A stretch of 64,000 bases of DNA from Taxawa tesnikishii (nom. ined.). Lineage: Eukaryota; Ascomycota; Dothideomycetes; Dothideales. The stretch covers positions 930,001-994,000 of the forward strand of contig JAPDRO010000002.1 of the NCBI GenBank assembly GCA_030247885.1, given 5' to 3'. Numbering within the stretch: position 1 is the first letter of the stretch; each line of letters opens with the position of its first letter. Made by a program: the position numbers and the translations under genes. Of this stretch, positions 10,372 through 22,012 are shown piece by piece. A model generated the notes under the pieces. It saw only the letters and a program-made list of their open reading frames with translations, searched no databases and had not been told where the DNA came from.

Positions 10372-12185
10372 ATGACTCGAAGAATTGTAGGTTGCCTCCA
10401 GTGTGCAGGGCGGAGGTCGCATCGTACCGTGTACTAAGACAATCAGGTCCGCACCATCACACAGCTTGGTATCCTGTTCGTCTCCGTTTCTCTCTTCGTG
10501 TTCCTCCTCGACAGCCGCTACCGTCTACTTCCGCAATCAATCCACTCTGCTCTTCCAATACACCATCCTGGGCTTGTCACAACCGATCTCACCCTCACCA
10601 CTTGCTCAACGCTCAACCCTCTGTCCAAATGCCGACTCGATCCGGATCAGTGGCATCGCATTGAGAAAGACCTTTACCTTAACACGGGCTGGGTTAGCGC
10701 AGCGTATCTCCATGTGAAGCGCAAGAAAGAGGAGGAGCTTTCTCCGACAGACAAGATCATCATTGATGTAAGAATCGGCCGCCTGGACCCCAGCGTCGGC
10801 GAAGGCGGGCAGCAAGCAGAGAAATGGGAGGCCCGGCCCGGCGGCATATGGTTGCTTAGGAGTAGTAGAAAGAAAGACTCGGACAGCGACAGAGCGGTAA
10901 CGGCAATAGATGTGTTGTTCGGCGCGGACGCTGTCGAGCCGAGACCTGGGTGGGTCATTACGCAGACACCAATGTTGCTAGATGCTGGTGGACAAGTGCA
11001 GGTTGCACGTCTCAGCGTCAGACACGGCCGTCCAAAGGCGGAAAGGAAGGAGACTGTGCCAAGGGTGAGGAAGGATGGCAGGTTCAAGATTCTGCAGGCT
11101 AGCGATCTACATCTCAGCACAGGCGTGGGCGCATGCAGGGATGCCATGGACGAGAAAGGGAGGTAAAAGGCAAATGCGAGGCTGATCCGCGCACGCTAGA
11201 GTTTCTTGAGAAGATACTCGATGATGAGAAGCCGGATATGGTTGTACTAAGCGGTGATCAAATAAATGGCGATACAGCGCCGGATGTGCAGAGCGTACGT
11301 GAAAGCCCACCGCAACATATACTTGCAGCTCCTGGTGGTTTTTTGAACCCTAGCTCGCAATGCTAACAGCACGCTAGGCAATCTTCAAGCTGGTTGATCT
11401 CCTCATTGAACGCAGCATACCCTACGCAGCAATTTTCGGAAACCACGACGACGAGGGGCCCTCATCAACACACCTGTCGCGTTCAGCACAGATGTCGCTC
11501 CTTCAAACCTTGCCATTCTCGCTATCGCATCCCGGCCCTCCCGAAGTCGAGGGCATCGGGAACTACGTTGTGGAGGTACTCGCACCAAGCCCATCGCAGC
11601 ACCCCGCCATCACTATCTACCTTATGGACACGCACAGCTACAGTCCCGATGAAGCCTCCTTCCGGGGCTACGATTGGGTGAAACCGAACCAAATTGCCTG
11701 GTTCAAGGAAACTGCCGCCGGACTGAAAGGGCGCAATTCAAAGTACAGCCACATCCACATGGATCTGGCATTCATCCACATCCCCTGCCCGAATACGCCA
11801 TGTCAGACAACGTCAGAGCAGGCGGAGACTGGCGCGAGCCTAGTACTGCGCCGGGCTTCAATTCCGGTTTCTACGAGGCGCTGCACGAGCATGGCGTCTT
11901 GGCTGTCGGCTGCGGACATGATCATGTTAACGATTACTGCGCGTTAAAGCCGCAGAAGGAGGGTGATGCGAAATTGGGTCCTTGGATGTGCTATGCGGGT
12001 GGCAGTGGCTTCGGCGGCTATGCCGGCTACGGGGGTTCCACAGGAGGCTCAGAGTGTGGGAGCTGGACACCAACACAGGCAGGATCATCACCTGGAAGAG
12101 GGTTGAGTGCTGTGGCAAGGAAACGGAGAAGAGGGTGGGAGAGCTCATGATTGTGGATGGCGGTAGAGCTGTTGCCCCGTCTTGA
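10372..12185 (+). CDS. Dcr2-type calcineurin-like phosphoesterase
   Basis: Metal-dependent phosphoprotein phosphatase family that includes yeast Dcr2, linked there to the cell cycle and the unfolded-protein response. Exons 10372-10386, 10447-11294 and 11378-12185. The tiny first exon encodes MTRRI; a hydrophobic segment then follows (LGILFVSVSLFVFLL), so it is probably a type II membrane protein. The metallophosphatase signatures appear in order: SDLHLS, GDQINGD, GNHDDEG and CGHDHVNDYC. The frame breaks three times, each one base short at a homopolymer: GGG 11158-11160, CCCC 11782-11785, GGGGG 12031-12035. With one base restored at each, the chain is continuous, about 557 residues, with every catalytic motif kept. 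Confidence 0.85.
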
Positions 12186-12393
12186 GCATTCGACGCAGCG
12201 GCATGAAGCTTGGGCAAAACTGGTTGATACCTCTTGGATGACTGAGCGTGGCGTTCCGGCGTACACATTTAGCTGTCAGGACCATCGTGATGTGTTTTCG
12301 TTGGGTTGGAGAGCATGACCGAACACGAAGTCAAAAATTCCTACCGAAAGCGGGAATGCGCGATGATTCCGCATTGTGCCAAGCATAGATTGA

Positions 12394-12630
12394 GCGGGGT
12401 GCCGTGGAGGAGTTGGGCTGAATTGAAGCTTCCTCGGCGTCAGTGCTTAACTCCATCTCATAAGGAAATCGAGTGGCAGGTCAGTGGCAGGTTAGTGACA
12501 AGCTTCAAGCAGCATCAGGAGGATCAGGATCACCCGTCAAACCAATGACGTGCAAAGCGCATGCAGGCCCCATCTCGATGTGACATTGGCTCCTGCAAGT
12601 AGCAAGGCCATGTCACCATCGCGTGCGGGG
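12394..12630 (+). promoter_or_regulatory. Two CreA-consensus boxes (GCGGGG)
   Basis: GCGGGG occurs at 12394-12399 and 12625-12630. It fits SYGGRG, the known site of the carbon-catabolite repressor CreA/Cre1. Two copies before a starch enzyme are plausible glucose-repression sites. A 6-base consensus is weak on its own. Confidence 0.35.
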
Positions 12631-12654
12631 CTCCATGAGTTAACCCGCTTCGCG

Positions 12655-12668
12655 CGGTGGAAAAGAGG
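12655..12668 (+). promoter_or_regulatory. CGG-N8-AGG motif, AmyR-like site
   Basis: CGG at 12655 and AGG at 12666 are spaced by eight bases, matching the CGGN8(C/A)GG consensus of the Aspergillus amylolytic activator AmyR. It lies 144 bases before the alpha-glucosidase ATG. Inference from motif and context. Confidence 0.35.
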
Positions 12669-12758
12669 AGAAGATGAGGCCGATGGCACGAGGACAGGAC
12701 GGATTCGGTCCTGCAAAAGACGGGCCTTTGTGACCAGATGCCTGTAGAACCGTCTGCT

Positions 12759-12766
12759 ATAAGATT
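12759..12766 (+). promoter_or_regulatory. TATA-like element
   Basis: CTATAAGA about 46 bases before the alpha-glucosidase start codon, at a distance that suits a core promoter. Confidence 0.35.
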
Positions 12767-12811
12767 GAACGTTACCCACGATGACAGCAGTGCCCTGACA
12801 CGCAGCCCGCC

Positions 12812-15800
12812 ATGTTCCTTCCGAGCCTACTAACCGTGCTGGCTTCAGCGGCGGCGGTCTCTGCAGGAGTAATTGATCATGCACTCCTTGCGAGACAGCA
12901 AGACCTGCCCGTCGAACAATGTCCCGGTTATGCTGCTTCCAATGTGCAGAGGCATGGTAGTCGGGTTGTCTCGGCCGACTTGAAACTCGCTGGGTCTGCT
13001 TGCAACGCATATGGCACCGATTTGGATAATCTCAGGCTGCAGGTCGAATATCAGACTAGTAGGGACCTCTTTGAATCATCAGGAGTGAGGACACTGACAA
13101 CACGTAGACGATCGTCTGCACGTTAAGATATACGATGCTGCAGAGCAGGTATACCAAGTGCCAGACTCTGTCCTGCCTCGTCCGCCAAATGGCAATGCAC
13201 CCCAAAGCAACCTGGTCTTCCACCTGGTGGAGCAGCCATTTTCTTTCGCCATTACCCGAGGAAGCAATGGCGAAGTGCTTTTCAACACATCCGGCTCTCC
13301 TTTGATATTCGAGTCGCAGTACCTCCGCCTGCGTACTTCACTCCCCTCAGAGCCTCATCTGTACGGCCTGGGAGAGCATACCGACCCTTTCATGCTCAAC
13401 ACCACCAACTACACCAGAACGTACGTATTGAGACAAAACGGAACCGCATCCAAACTGGACGTAAAGCTGAACTTGGCAGTCTGTGGAGTCGAGATGCTTA
13501 CACAGTTCCATCCAGTCAGTCGTACAAACTATTGGTCTATAGCCCATGATTGCTGAATGATCTAGGTACCAACCTTTACGGCAACCACCCTGTGTATTTC
13601 GATCATCGAGGTTCGGCTGGTACCCATGGCGTCTTCCTACTCAACTCAAACGGCATGGACATCAAGATCAACAATACCGCCGAGACTGGTCAATATCTGG
13701 AATACAACACAATCGGAGGCGTTTTTGACTTCTACTTCCTTGCTGGACCATCGCCAAAGCAGGTGGCGTCTCAGTATGCGGCGACTGTTGGGTATCCCGC
13801 TATGCAGCCTTACTGGGGATTCGGATTCCATCAGTGTAGGTACGGCATGCAGGATGTGTACGAGGTCGCTGGAGTGGTGGCAAACTACAGCCAAGCAGAC
13901 ATTCCGCTGGAAACAATGTGGACCGACATCGACTACATGGACGCGCGCAAGGTGTTTACCTTGGATCCTCTCCGCTTCCCCTGAGTCTGATGCGGCAGCT
14001 CGTGGATTACCTCCATACCCATCAGCAGAATTACATTGTCATGGTTGATCCTGCAGTGGCATATCAGAACTACCCACCCTTCAATCACGGCGTCGAGGAC
14101 AATGCTTTCCTCAAGTTCTCCAATGGCTCGGTCTACAAAGGCGTGGTCTGGCCTGGTGTTACCGCGTTTCCGGATTGGTTCTCTCCAACAACGCAGGGAT
14201 ACTGGAACGGAGAGTTTGACAGTTTCTTCAATCCAGACACCGGAGTGGACATCGATGGACTCTGGATAGACATGAACGAGGCGTCCAACTTCTGCACATG
14301 GCCATGCTCTGATCCAGAAGCCTTCGCAATAAATGCCGGAGATCCGCCTCGCGCCCCTGCTGTCCGCCTGGGATCACCATACCCCATTCCTGGCTTCCCT
14401 GCAGACTTTCAGCCTCAATGCGTAGCCCACGTATCCTTCAACGTTAACGCATCCACTTACTTTGGCGAGAACATACTGATCCTTGGAAGCGTCGCGTCCC
14501 TCGGCGAGAACGAGGTTGGAAATGCCGCTCCTCTGAACGCAAACAACTACCCCATCTGGAATGCTGTAATTGATCTTCCAACCCACACCACCGTCACCTA
14601 TCAGTATGTTCGAGCGGAATCTGGCGGCAGTTATATCTACGAGAGCACTAACCGCACGATCACTACCGGAGGCTGTGATGGGACAGTGCAGGTTGTCAAC
14701 GACATCATTACTACAGCACAAGGAACCCCTCCAAGCTCCCGTCTAGTGAAGCGCGACGGCTACGTGAACCCAGGTGGTTATGCGCGTCAAAACGTAGCGA
14801 GACGTCAGGCCTCTGGCAACATGCTCGGGTTGCCTGGCCGTAACCTTATTGACCCACCTTATCATGTAAGGCAGGGATGTGTGTCCCCTTGTATCTATGG
14901 CTGACAGCAATGTAGATTCACAATGCGGCTGGATCGTTGTCGAACCTTACCATTAACACAGACCTGATTCATGCCAATGGCCTGACGGAATACGATACGC
15001 ACAACCTGTCAGTTCTCGTGCTCTTTAGGACTGAACCCCGACTGATTTGATAGGTACGGTACAATGATGTCGGCCACTAGCAGGGGCGCAATGCTAAGTC
15101 GACGCCCGACCGTCCGGCCCCTTATTATCACTCGCTCGACGTTTGCCGGTGCTGGAAGGGAGGTCGGACATTGGTAACTTGCCCTCTATCTGCCAAGGTG
15201 CTCATGACTGATGATACTAGGCTGGGCGACAACGTTGCAGACTGGTCCCACTACCTGATTTCCATTTCTGAATTGATGGAGTTTGCTGCAATCTTCCAGG
15301 TTCCGATGGTTGGCTCGGGTAAGACCAGTACTGCAAGACTTGCAATACAATAGCTGACATGCCATGCACAGATGTATGCGGCTACGCCGGTGAAACGAAC
15401 GAGCTCCTGTGTGCGCGGTGGGCCACGCTCGGTGCTTTCAGTCCCTTCTATAGGAACCACCAATCGTCCGGAACCACTCCGCATGAGTTCTACCGCTCGC
15501 CCCTTGTGGCAGAGGCTGCTAGAAATGCCATCGCCTCCCGCTACAAGCTGCTCGATTACATCTATACTGGTGAGTACCCTCTCTAAAGGATGCATACGAG
15601 ATGCTGACTTGGGTAGCCTTCTATCATCAAAACCAGACTGGCGAGCCCGTCGTGAACCCTATGTTCTTTGCTTACCCCGACGACGTGAACACCTTCTCTC
15701 TGGGCTACCAGTACTTCTATGGAAACTCAATCCTCGTCGCCCCTGTCACCGAGGAAAACTCGACCGCCACCGATATCTACCTGCCAAATGACATATTTTA

Positions 15801-16310
15801 TGACTTCTACACTTTGGCGCCAGTGCGAGGCAACGGCTCCTGGGTCCATTTGCCCGACGTGCCATACACCACCAGTAAGTCCCCTAGCGTGTGAATCTGA
15901 CCGTGACAAGGACTCGGAAGCTGACTCCGCCAGTCCCACTCTACTACAAGGGCGGCAGCATCGTTCCACTGCGCAGCTCGAGCGCCAACACCACAGCCGA
16001 GTTGCGCACCAAGAACTTCGACGTCGTCATCGCTCCTGGCCTTGACGGCAAAGCGTCGGGCAGCCTGTACTTGGACGAGGGCAACAACCTGGCTCAACCG
16101 GCGACCAGTGTCATCCAGTTCCAGTATGCGGACGGCATGTTCAGCATGACTGGCACATTCGGCTACAACCCTGGCAACGTGTCGATTGGGTCGATCACGC
16201 TGCTGGGATCACAAAGTAGCGCAGGTGCTGCCTACGGAACTAAGGCGAGGGTCGCAAACGTCAACGCTCCTGTGCCCTTGACGGAGGCTTACAGCGTCAA
16301 GTTGGGATGA
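12812..16310 (+). CDS. Secreted GH31 alpha-glucosidase with internal CBM20 domain
   Basis: Extracellular enzyme releasing glucose from maltose and starch ends. Ten exons join in phase: 12812-13058, 13108-13420, 13480-13514, 13566-14865, 14916-15007, 15054-15173, 15221-15318, 15372-15569, 15617-15874, 15934-16310; about 1012 residues. [19 protein letters not shown] is a signal peptide. Landmarks: [24 protein letters not shown], the nucleophile Asp in [12 protein letters not shown], then [16 protein letters not shown] and the acid/base Asp in GHWLGDN. Between the two catalytic Asp residues (14415-14680) lies a stretch that reads as a starch-binding CBM20: [57 protein letters not shown]. The frame breaks once, one C short at 13978-13981. 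The promoter has AmyR- and CreA-like sites. Confidence 0.93.
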
Positions 16311-16724
16311 TGCGTGGTACGGAGATCGCTCGAGCCTCTTGATTAGCTTCGCTCGGCTTTTCGCCAGCGAGTGTCAATAGTAGTCGACGTAGCAGGTATC
16401 ACGATCTCAACTCGATCGAGAGACACATCCGAACAAGGTGTCAGAGTCCTATCCAGGTCGAGATTGGACTTTCCTTGCGCAAGAAATGTCAAATTACCCT
16501 CGAGTAGAGCACAAACGCTGTGTTGAGTGCTTGCCAAGCAATTGTCCGCTCTCAAGTGTTGACAAAGTGCGGATGGTTGACGTGTGTGTGTGAAGTGCCT
16601 GCTTTTGTGAAGCACGTGCTTCATTTCGTTGTGCACGCAGATTACACACATTCCAGCAACCGAGCCTTTCGAGTCGCGCGCCCTGTTCTCACGCCGGTGC
16701 AACCGCGCCACCACTGGGCGGGCA
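16311..16724. other. Convergent intergenic region, 414 bases
   Basis: 3' flanks of the alpha-glucosidase and the unknown protein. Nothing else seen. Confidence 0.45.
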
Positions 16725-17376
16725 TCAGAAGTGCCTCCTGCCCTTATCACCGCTCGTCATGTCCTGTTGCATCTTCCTAATCTCCTCGCTCTGCTTGACC
16801 CACGCTTGGGTCGCATCCTCACACTTCCCCGTCCCGAACTTCCTCACGCACCGGCCCATCACAGTCTCCAACTCCCGCCGGCTCTCCCGCTCCAGCGCTC
16901 CTTTGTCCCCCTCCCCCTTCCTTGAACGTTCTGACAGCCGCGATGAACGCCCTCGCGCTCTCCTGCGCGGGCTGCTTGCGCCCGTCGATCTTCCTGTCGC
17001 CCTTTTCGAACTCCCTGTCCGGACTGGGGCCCCAGACCTCCTCGAACGCTTCGCTGCAGCACACGTCGGCGTACCAGGCGAGGCAGTTGTTGTAGTCTCC
17101 TTCCACTCGGTGCAGGATGCCGTGGATGTACATGCCCTCGTATGCGGGTGCGGATTCCATCTTGCGGGCGAGGAAGTGTGCGGACGGCAGGTCGTGGTTC
17201 AGAATGTGCAGTAGTGATTCGATGGTCGGGTGCAGGTAGAGGGAGGCGATTGTGTCGGTGAGTTTGGGGTCGTAGGAATGCCCTGGTGGGAGAAGAGGGG
17301 TTGGGAAGGTCTTGAGGTGGTCGTAGAGGGAAGAGAAGGAGGTCGGGGGTGTGTTGGCTGTGTAGACGCTTGTCAT
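16725..17376 (-). CDS. Conserved fungal protein of unknown function
   Basis: Single-exon gene of about 217 residues from the Met at 17376 (an in-frame Met at 17526 would add a doubtful N-terminus). Helical segments include SLYLHPTIESLLHILNHDLPSAH and KMESAPAYEGMYIHGILHRVEGDYNNCLAWYADV; the second has the feel of a conserved core rich in aromatic residues and His. The C-terminal part is charged and helical: LERESRRELETVMGRC, then KCEDATQAWVKQSEEIRKMQQ. The frame breaks at two C5 runs, 16907-16917 (one base short in total); the C-terminal reading is strongly protein-like, so the extended model ending at 16725 is preferred. No known domain recognised. Confidence 0.65.
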
Positions 17377-18089
17377 TGTTCTGGTGTTGCAGTATGTGAC
17401 GGTCGTGGTAGCAGATTGAGGTAAAGGCCGAGGAGAAAAGAGTGGGTTGTTGTTGTTGTTGTTCAATCGTAGTGCAGGGTATGTACGTTTGGAGCAGAGT
17501 GACTGCAGGAAGATGGATTGACGCATTCAGCAATCGAGATATACTATCGTGGTATTTACCTAGAGATCTCTCTTTTACCGTTACATAGGACGCTTAGCTG
17601 GACACGGTTCCGAACATGTGGACGGTCATTGCTCGGGCGTGGTGCTAACTATCATCGTGGTTCGAGAAACGGATAATGCGGGTATGCGCGTCATGGAGTG
17701 GAGTACATTGTGTGGCTGCCCGTGGCTTGACCAAGATTTGGGAGGTCTGATCAAGCTTGAAGCCGGCTAGGGGCGGTTGTGTTTGGTTCAGTTAAAGGCA
17801 GAAGGTTTGCTTTGTTCCTTCTCCGATTAGCACCACTCTCTTGCTTGCTGAGCTGAGAATAGAGAAGTGATTCGGTGTTGTTGTTCGTTTGCTTGCAGAC
17901 TGCATATATATATATATATATATATCAACATTAACTCCCCAGATCCGACGATCCGGCCCGGGAAGATCTGCTACGTCATACGGACTAGGGCCAGGGACGA
18001 GGCACGCGAGCGCGCAAACCAGAATACCAAGACTCCAAGAAACAACAGCAACACGCAGACAATCATTTCACTCGAGCTGTACAGCCACC
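17377..18089. other. Divergent promoter region, 713 bases
   Basis: Separates the unknown minus-strand gene from the CDF transporter gene. It contains a (TTG)n stretch at about 17450-17463 and an (AT)n tract. Confidence 0.45.
17903..17925. repeat. (AT)n microsatellite
   Basis: About eleven AT units, 165 bases before the CDF transporter start codon; may act as a nucleosome-free or TATA-like promoter element. Confidence 0.85.
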
Positions 18090-19789
18090 ATGGTCGGAAG
18101 GAGTCATCCGGGTCTCTTGCCAAACGACAGGGAAGATGGACCAACTCAGGACAACAAGAAGGACGTCGAGACTGGTGGAATGGGCCGCAAGCGCCTGTTC
18201 AGGTTCAGAGACATTGCGAACACGGCCATGGAAGACAGAAGGCGCGAGGAGCTGAAGAGGCAGCTCCTGGAAGGGGTTGACAGGGAGGGTTTGGAGAAAT
18301 ACCGGAAATCAGACGATGAGGTGAGCGGTGTACCCTACGGGATGGAGTGGATGGAGTGGACGGATATATGGAGATACCCCGGACAACGCAAGACTGACGG
18401 CGTCATTGCGTACACAGCTCAAGCAAATGAAGAACAAGAAGCTCCGGGCATTCTACGAGGCGCAGAACGCCCGGCTGAATGATTGGCTCGAGGTCGACGC
18501 CATCGTCATGGAAATGGCCGACGACGTGCTCGATTCCATGAACCCCGATGCCGACAACGACGGTGTGAGAGAGAGACGCGGTGGTCTCCAGGAATTCGAG
18601 GGCAACATTGCCTCTCTGCTGCCCGAGGACGAGCAACAGAGAAGGCAGAAAGCGGAGAGGAATGCGAGATGGGCAATCAACATCAACGTTCTTGCCAACA
18701 TTGTTTTGCTCGTGGCCAAGGTACGACTGCCGCCCGAAGTCACGCGCCTGGCCCTCTTATTCACTCATCCACTCATCCACTCACCCACTCACTCACTCAC
18801 TCACCCTGTATAGGTCATTGCGGCGTTCTACTCTTCCTCCCTTTCGCTGATCGCTTCTCTCGTCGACTCGGCCTTGGATCTGCTCTGCACTCTCATCGTC
18901 TGGTCCACGAACCGCCTTGTGCAATGGCGTCTGAAGGCTCTGAACAAGCGCTTCCCCGTCGGACGCAGGCGTCTCGAGCCCTTGGGCATCCTGGTCTTCT
19001 CCATCATCATGGTCATCTCCTTCCTTCAGATTCTGCAAGAGTCGGTGGAGAAGCTCTTGCCGGGCGGACCTAGAAAGGCACAAGAGCTACCCTATGTCGC
19101 GATAGGTGCTATGCTAGGCACCATCATAATAAAAGGTATTATCGGGCTGGGATGCGTCAGGATCAAGACCACCCAGGTACAAGCTTTGGCGCAGGGTACG
19201 TGCATACACAAATGCAGTTTGCTGGTGTATCCAGAGGCTCACGCATAACACAGATTGCAAGACGGACGTCTACTTCAACACTCTCTCCCTCCTTTTCCCT
19301 TTGATCGGTGCCAAAGCGCATGTTTGGTGGCTCGACCCCGTGGGTGCCGGCTTGCTCTCACTGTACGTCATTTGGGACTGGGCGGGCACCTGTTTCGAGA
19401 ACGTGACGCGTCTGTCTGGCCAAGCGGCCGAAACCGAACTGCAGAAGAAACTCATGTACCTCGCATATCGCTTCTCGCCCATCGTCCGCGGCTTCAAGAG
19501 TATCACGAGCTACCACGCAGGCGACGGCGTCTGGGTCGAGATCGACGTGCTGCTTGATGAGAACACGACGCTACATCGTAGCCACGATATCGCTGAGACA
19601 ATCCAATATTGTACTGAAGCGCTCAAGGAGGTCGACCGTGCATTCGTCACCACCGACTGTAAGTTTCCCTTTTCCTTTTGGGGCTTTCACTTTTGGTTGG
19701 AAGACGATCACGCGAATCATGGTACTGACGGCGACACAGACACCTCCCAGGGTCCTACGGGCCACGCTTCCGATGCCGAGCGTACTTGA
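18090..19789 (+). CDS. Cation diffusion facilitator (CDF) transporter
   Basis: Membrane antiporter exporting divalent metals (Mn or Zn) from the cytosol, probably into an organelle or out of the cell. Five exons in phase: 18090-18320, 18418-18720, 18814-19195, 19254-19658, 19740-19789; 456 residues. The first about 200 residues are hydrophilic and charged. Then follow transmembrane helices, with ININVLANIVLLVAK, LIASLVDSALDLLCTLIVW (a DxxxD metal-site motif), VGRRRLEPLGILVFSIIMVI, AIGAMLGTIIIKGIIG and DVYFNTLSLLFPLIG. The end has the cytosolic CDF fold: FSPIVRGFKSITSYHAGDGVWVEIDVLLDENTTLHRSHDIAETIQ. The acidic N-terminus and VGRRRLEP resemble fungal Mn-type members. The start has a good ACCATGG context. 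Confidence 0.92.
18759..18807. repeat. ACTC-rich tandem repeat in a CDF intron
   Basis: Degenerate ACTCATCC/ACTC units fill the 3' half of intron 2 of the CDF gene up to the CTGTATAG acceptor, supplying its pyrimidine-rich tract. Confidence 0.75.
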
Positions 19790-20199
19790 AGCCCATTTGT
19801 TTGGATACAGAACTCGATGCAGACCTGTATGGTCCGGTCCACACTCGATAGAAAATATTGGGACGATACCCTGCACACGGTGGTTGGGGTAAAATTCGTA
19901 GGTATTGTAGTGTAACATGTAGAAAGTCTAATGCTGTGTATATAACCTTTAACTTTTCTGATCCGTTTCTCCCGCCCTTCTGCCCAAGGGACCGTAAAAG
20001 CTAGTAAGTGACTCACGCTCTCAAGAAGAGAAAACTCTATAGCATACGGGTGCATAAAAAGGCAAGCGTTCCCCATCATTCATCCCCTGTCTCATCTTTT
20101 CTAACATTTCGACTTCACGACTTTACAGATCCACCACTTCTACGGCCGACAATCTCGTAAAAGCCAACACCTTCTCATTATACCAACGTCCTCCAAACA
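19790..20199. other. Intergenic, 410 bases
   Basis: 3' flank of the CDF gene and promoter of the coiled-coil gene. Pyrimidine-rich leader before 20200. No other gene seen. Confidence 0.4.
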
Positions 20200-21000
20200 A
20201 TGGTATATTGTCACAATTCAAGCCTCTTGTACAGCACCATGTACACCAACTTCAACCCAACCGCCATCGCGCCCTCTTGCAGGCCTGCATCCAAAGCGGC
20301 CCGTCAAGCCTCCGCCAGCACCTCCTCTCCCATCAGCTCCAAGTCGAGAGCAGACTTACTATCCGAAGTCACGGCATATATCCAGCAGTGGTCAAGGGCA
20401 TCCAGACGTAAAGCCTTGGCACCGAGCTCGCTGTCCGTCCAGTACGGTCGTCCTGAGCGCAAGGACGGCGGCGACAAGGAAGATCCGGACCACCGCTGGT
20501 ACCGCGAGGCCTGCCGACAGCTAGAACGCCGATTCGAAGAGGACCGTGCCGCACTTGCAAAGGAAGCCCAGTCAGCATTCGCCGACTGGAAGCAAGACCT
20601 CCAGCGTCAGGAGCGCGAGATCGTCGCGCTCGAGGAGCAGCTCCAACAAGAAATGGCCGCCCATTCCTTCCTGCGAGACTCGGCCGAAATCGCAGACCTG
20701 CCCGACCACATCGACTCCTCGATCGAGGAGATATGGGAGGGGCGAGAGGCTCTCCGCGAGGAGAACCAGAACTTCGAACAGGAGGTTCGCGACATCGAAC
20801 CGTACCTCGACCGGCGTGCGAACGGCCTGAGACTTCAAGGGATGCGGGTAATCGAGCAGGAAAGGATCAACAGGAAGATCCAAAGGCATAGGGCTCTCAG
20901 GAACATCACGGACCGATGGGAGAACCAGAACAACATCGGGCTGGGACGGATGTGGTTGTGGATGAGCGGTGTCAGAGGGGCTGGTGGTTCTGAGGATTAA
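20200..21000 (+). CDS. Hypothetical coiled-coil protein
   Basis: Intronless ORF of 266 residues; a Met at residue 14 is an alternative start. Residues 1-60 are Ser/Ala-rich and disordered. From about residue 90 to 240 it is almost entirely charged helix (ACRQLERRFEEDRAALAKEAQ, then DLQRQEREIVALEEQLQQEM, REENQNFEQEVRDIEPYL, RINRKIQRHRAL), with heptad-like Leu/Ile spacing that supports a coiled coil. No membrane segment, zinc site or known domain. I do not recognise the family. Coding is supported by length, composition and lack of competing ORFs. Confidence 0.65.
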   Translation: MVYCHNSSLLYSTMYTNFNPTAIAPSCRPASKAARQASASTSSPISSKSRADLLSEVTAYIQQWSRASRRKALAPSSLSVQYGRPERKDGGDKEDPDHRWYREACRQLERRFEEDRAALAKEAQSAFADWKQDLQRQEREIVALEEQLQQEMAAHSFLRDSAEIADLPDHIDSSIEEIWEGREALREENQNFEQEVRDIEPYLDRRANGLRLQGMRVIEQERINRKIQRHRALRNITDRWENQNNIGLGRMWLWMSGVRGAGGSED

Positions 21001-22012
21001 GGGGGGGGTAAAAGGAGTAAGCAGAGAGACTCGTCGTGTGTGGCAGTAGCCCCGGAGTCGTCGCTGCAAGATGCCCCGATTTGATGACCAGTGTGCCCTC
21101 CGGACAGTAGATCTTGAAGCGTTACGCCAGAGCTGTCTCAAGAAATCACTCCAATACCCACAAAAGCGCTATCCCAATGCAACGTGCAGTGATGGTTGTG
21201 CCTATCCCAGCAGTCAAGGAATGCAGTTGGGCAGTTGCGTTGTTACCCCTTCGCTGCGGCCAGCAGAATCGAGCATAGCTGCTTCGTTCTCATAATCAAC
21301 CCAAAGAAACTGAGTGATCACTACACCAATCCACAACGTAAAGACATTCATCCAGAGGCCTCTGCCCCACATGGTCATCTCGAATCGCATCGCTGCCCTC
21401 CTTGTGCTGGGGTCCACCCTTCTCGCTTGTCGCCCGCTTGTCCGCTCGTCCGGTCGTTCGTAGCCAAGTCTGAAACAACAACCGGCAAGTCTACAGTAAC
21501 CTGCGCGTACTCCAAGGAAAGCATATCGGAGGCCTCCACGCTACATAACGATCATCGCCCCCTCTTTCATCCCCAATCCCAAAGAAAAATCACGAAACCC
21601 TCAGCCGAACGAACGCAAGCCGCTTTTCTCATCACGCGCAAACGCCTCGCGACTTCGCCATGGTTCCCCCCCACTCCTCCCGCTACCAACGCAGTTCGGA
21701 CTCCAAACAGCAACTGTCCGCAATCCTGACAGAGCCGGAGTGATGGTGGTCTCCTCAGCCAACAGTCGGCTGTCACCACCGCGGCATCCCCCCTCTCAAA
21801 ACTCAAATCTTAACGGAGAAGGGTAGTGAACACAGCGCATCAGAGGAAACGCAATCGTGCTGATAGAATAAAGAGGCATAGGAACAGTAGAACTCATCAT
21901 TCGCCATGGGGTATCATATCATCTCCTATACATCGGAAAGCATCGAACCCGCAGCAAAATCGAAAAGCAACGAACCACAGAGCGGTGCGATGCGCTTCTT
22001 ACACGCCATCTT
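21001..22012. other. Convergent intergenic region, 1.0 kb
   Basis: Lies between the 3' ends of the coiled-coil and chromodomain genes. An open frame at 21196-21729 is low in information (Ser/Pro/Arg) and looks like chance; I see no gene. Confidence 0.45.

Larger units (their letters stand above)
12186..12811. other. Promoter region of the alpha-glucosidase, 626 bases
   Basis: Non-coding space between two plus-strand genes. The last 420 bases hold two GCGGGG boxes, a CGG-N8-AGG motif and a TATA-like element, listed separately. Confidence 0.5.

Noticed and set aside
3466-16310. Zn2Cys6 protein as the local AmyR-type regulator of the alpha-glucosidase
   Set aside because: Its zinc cluster and linker (QKKGPKGSRAK) do not resemble AmyR, and six kilobases with three unrelated genes separate the two.
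21196-21729. 177-residue ORF on the plus strand
   Set aside because: Lies between convergent genes; Ser/Pro/Arg-rich with no start context, domain or splice signals that support a gene.
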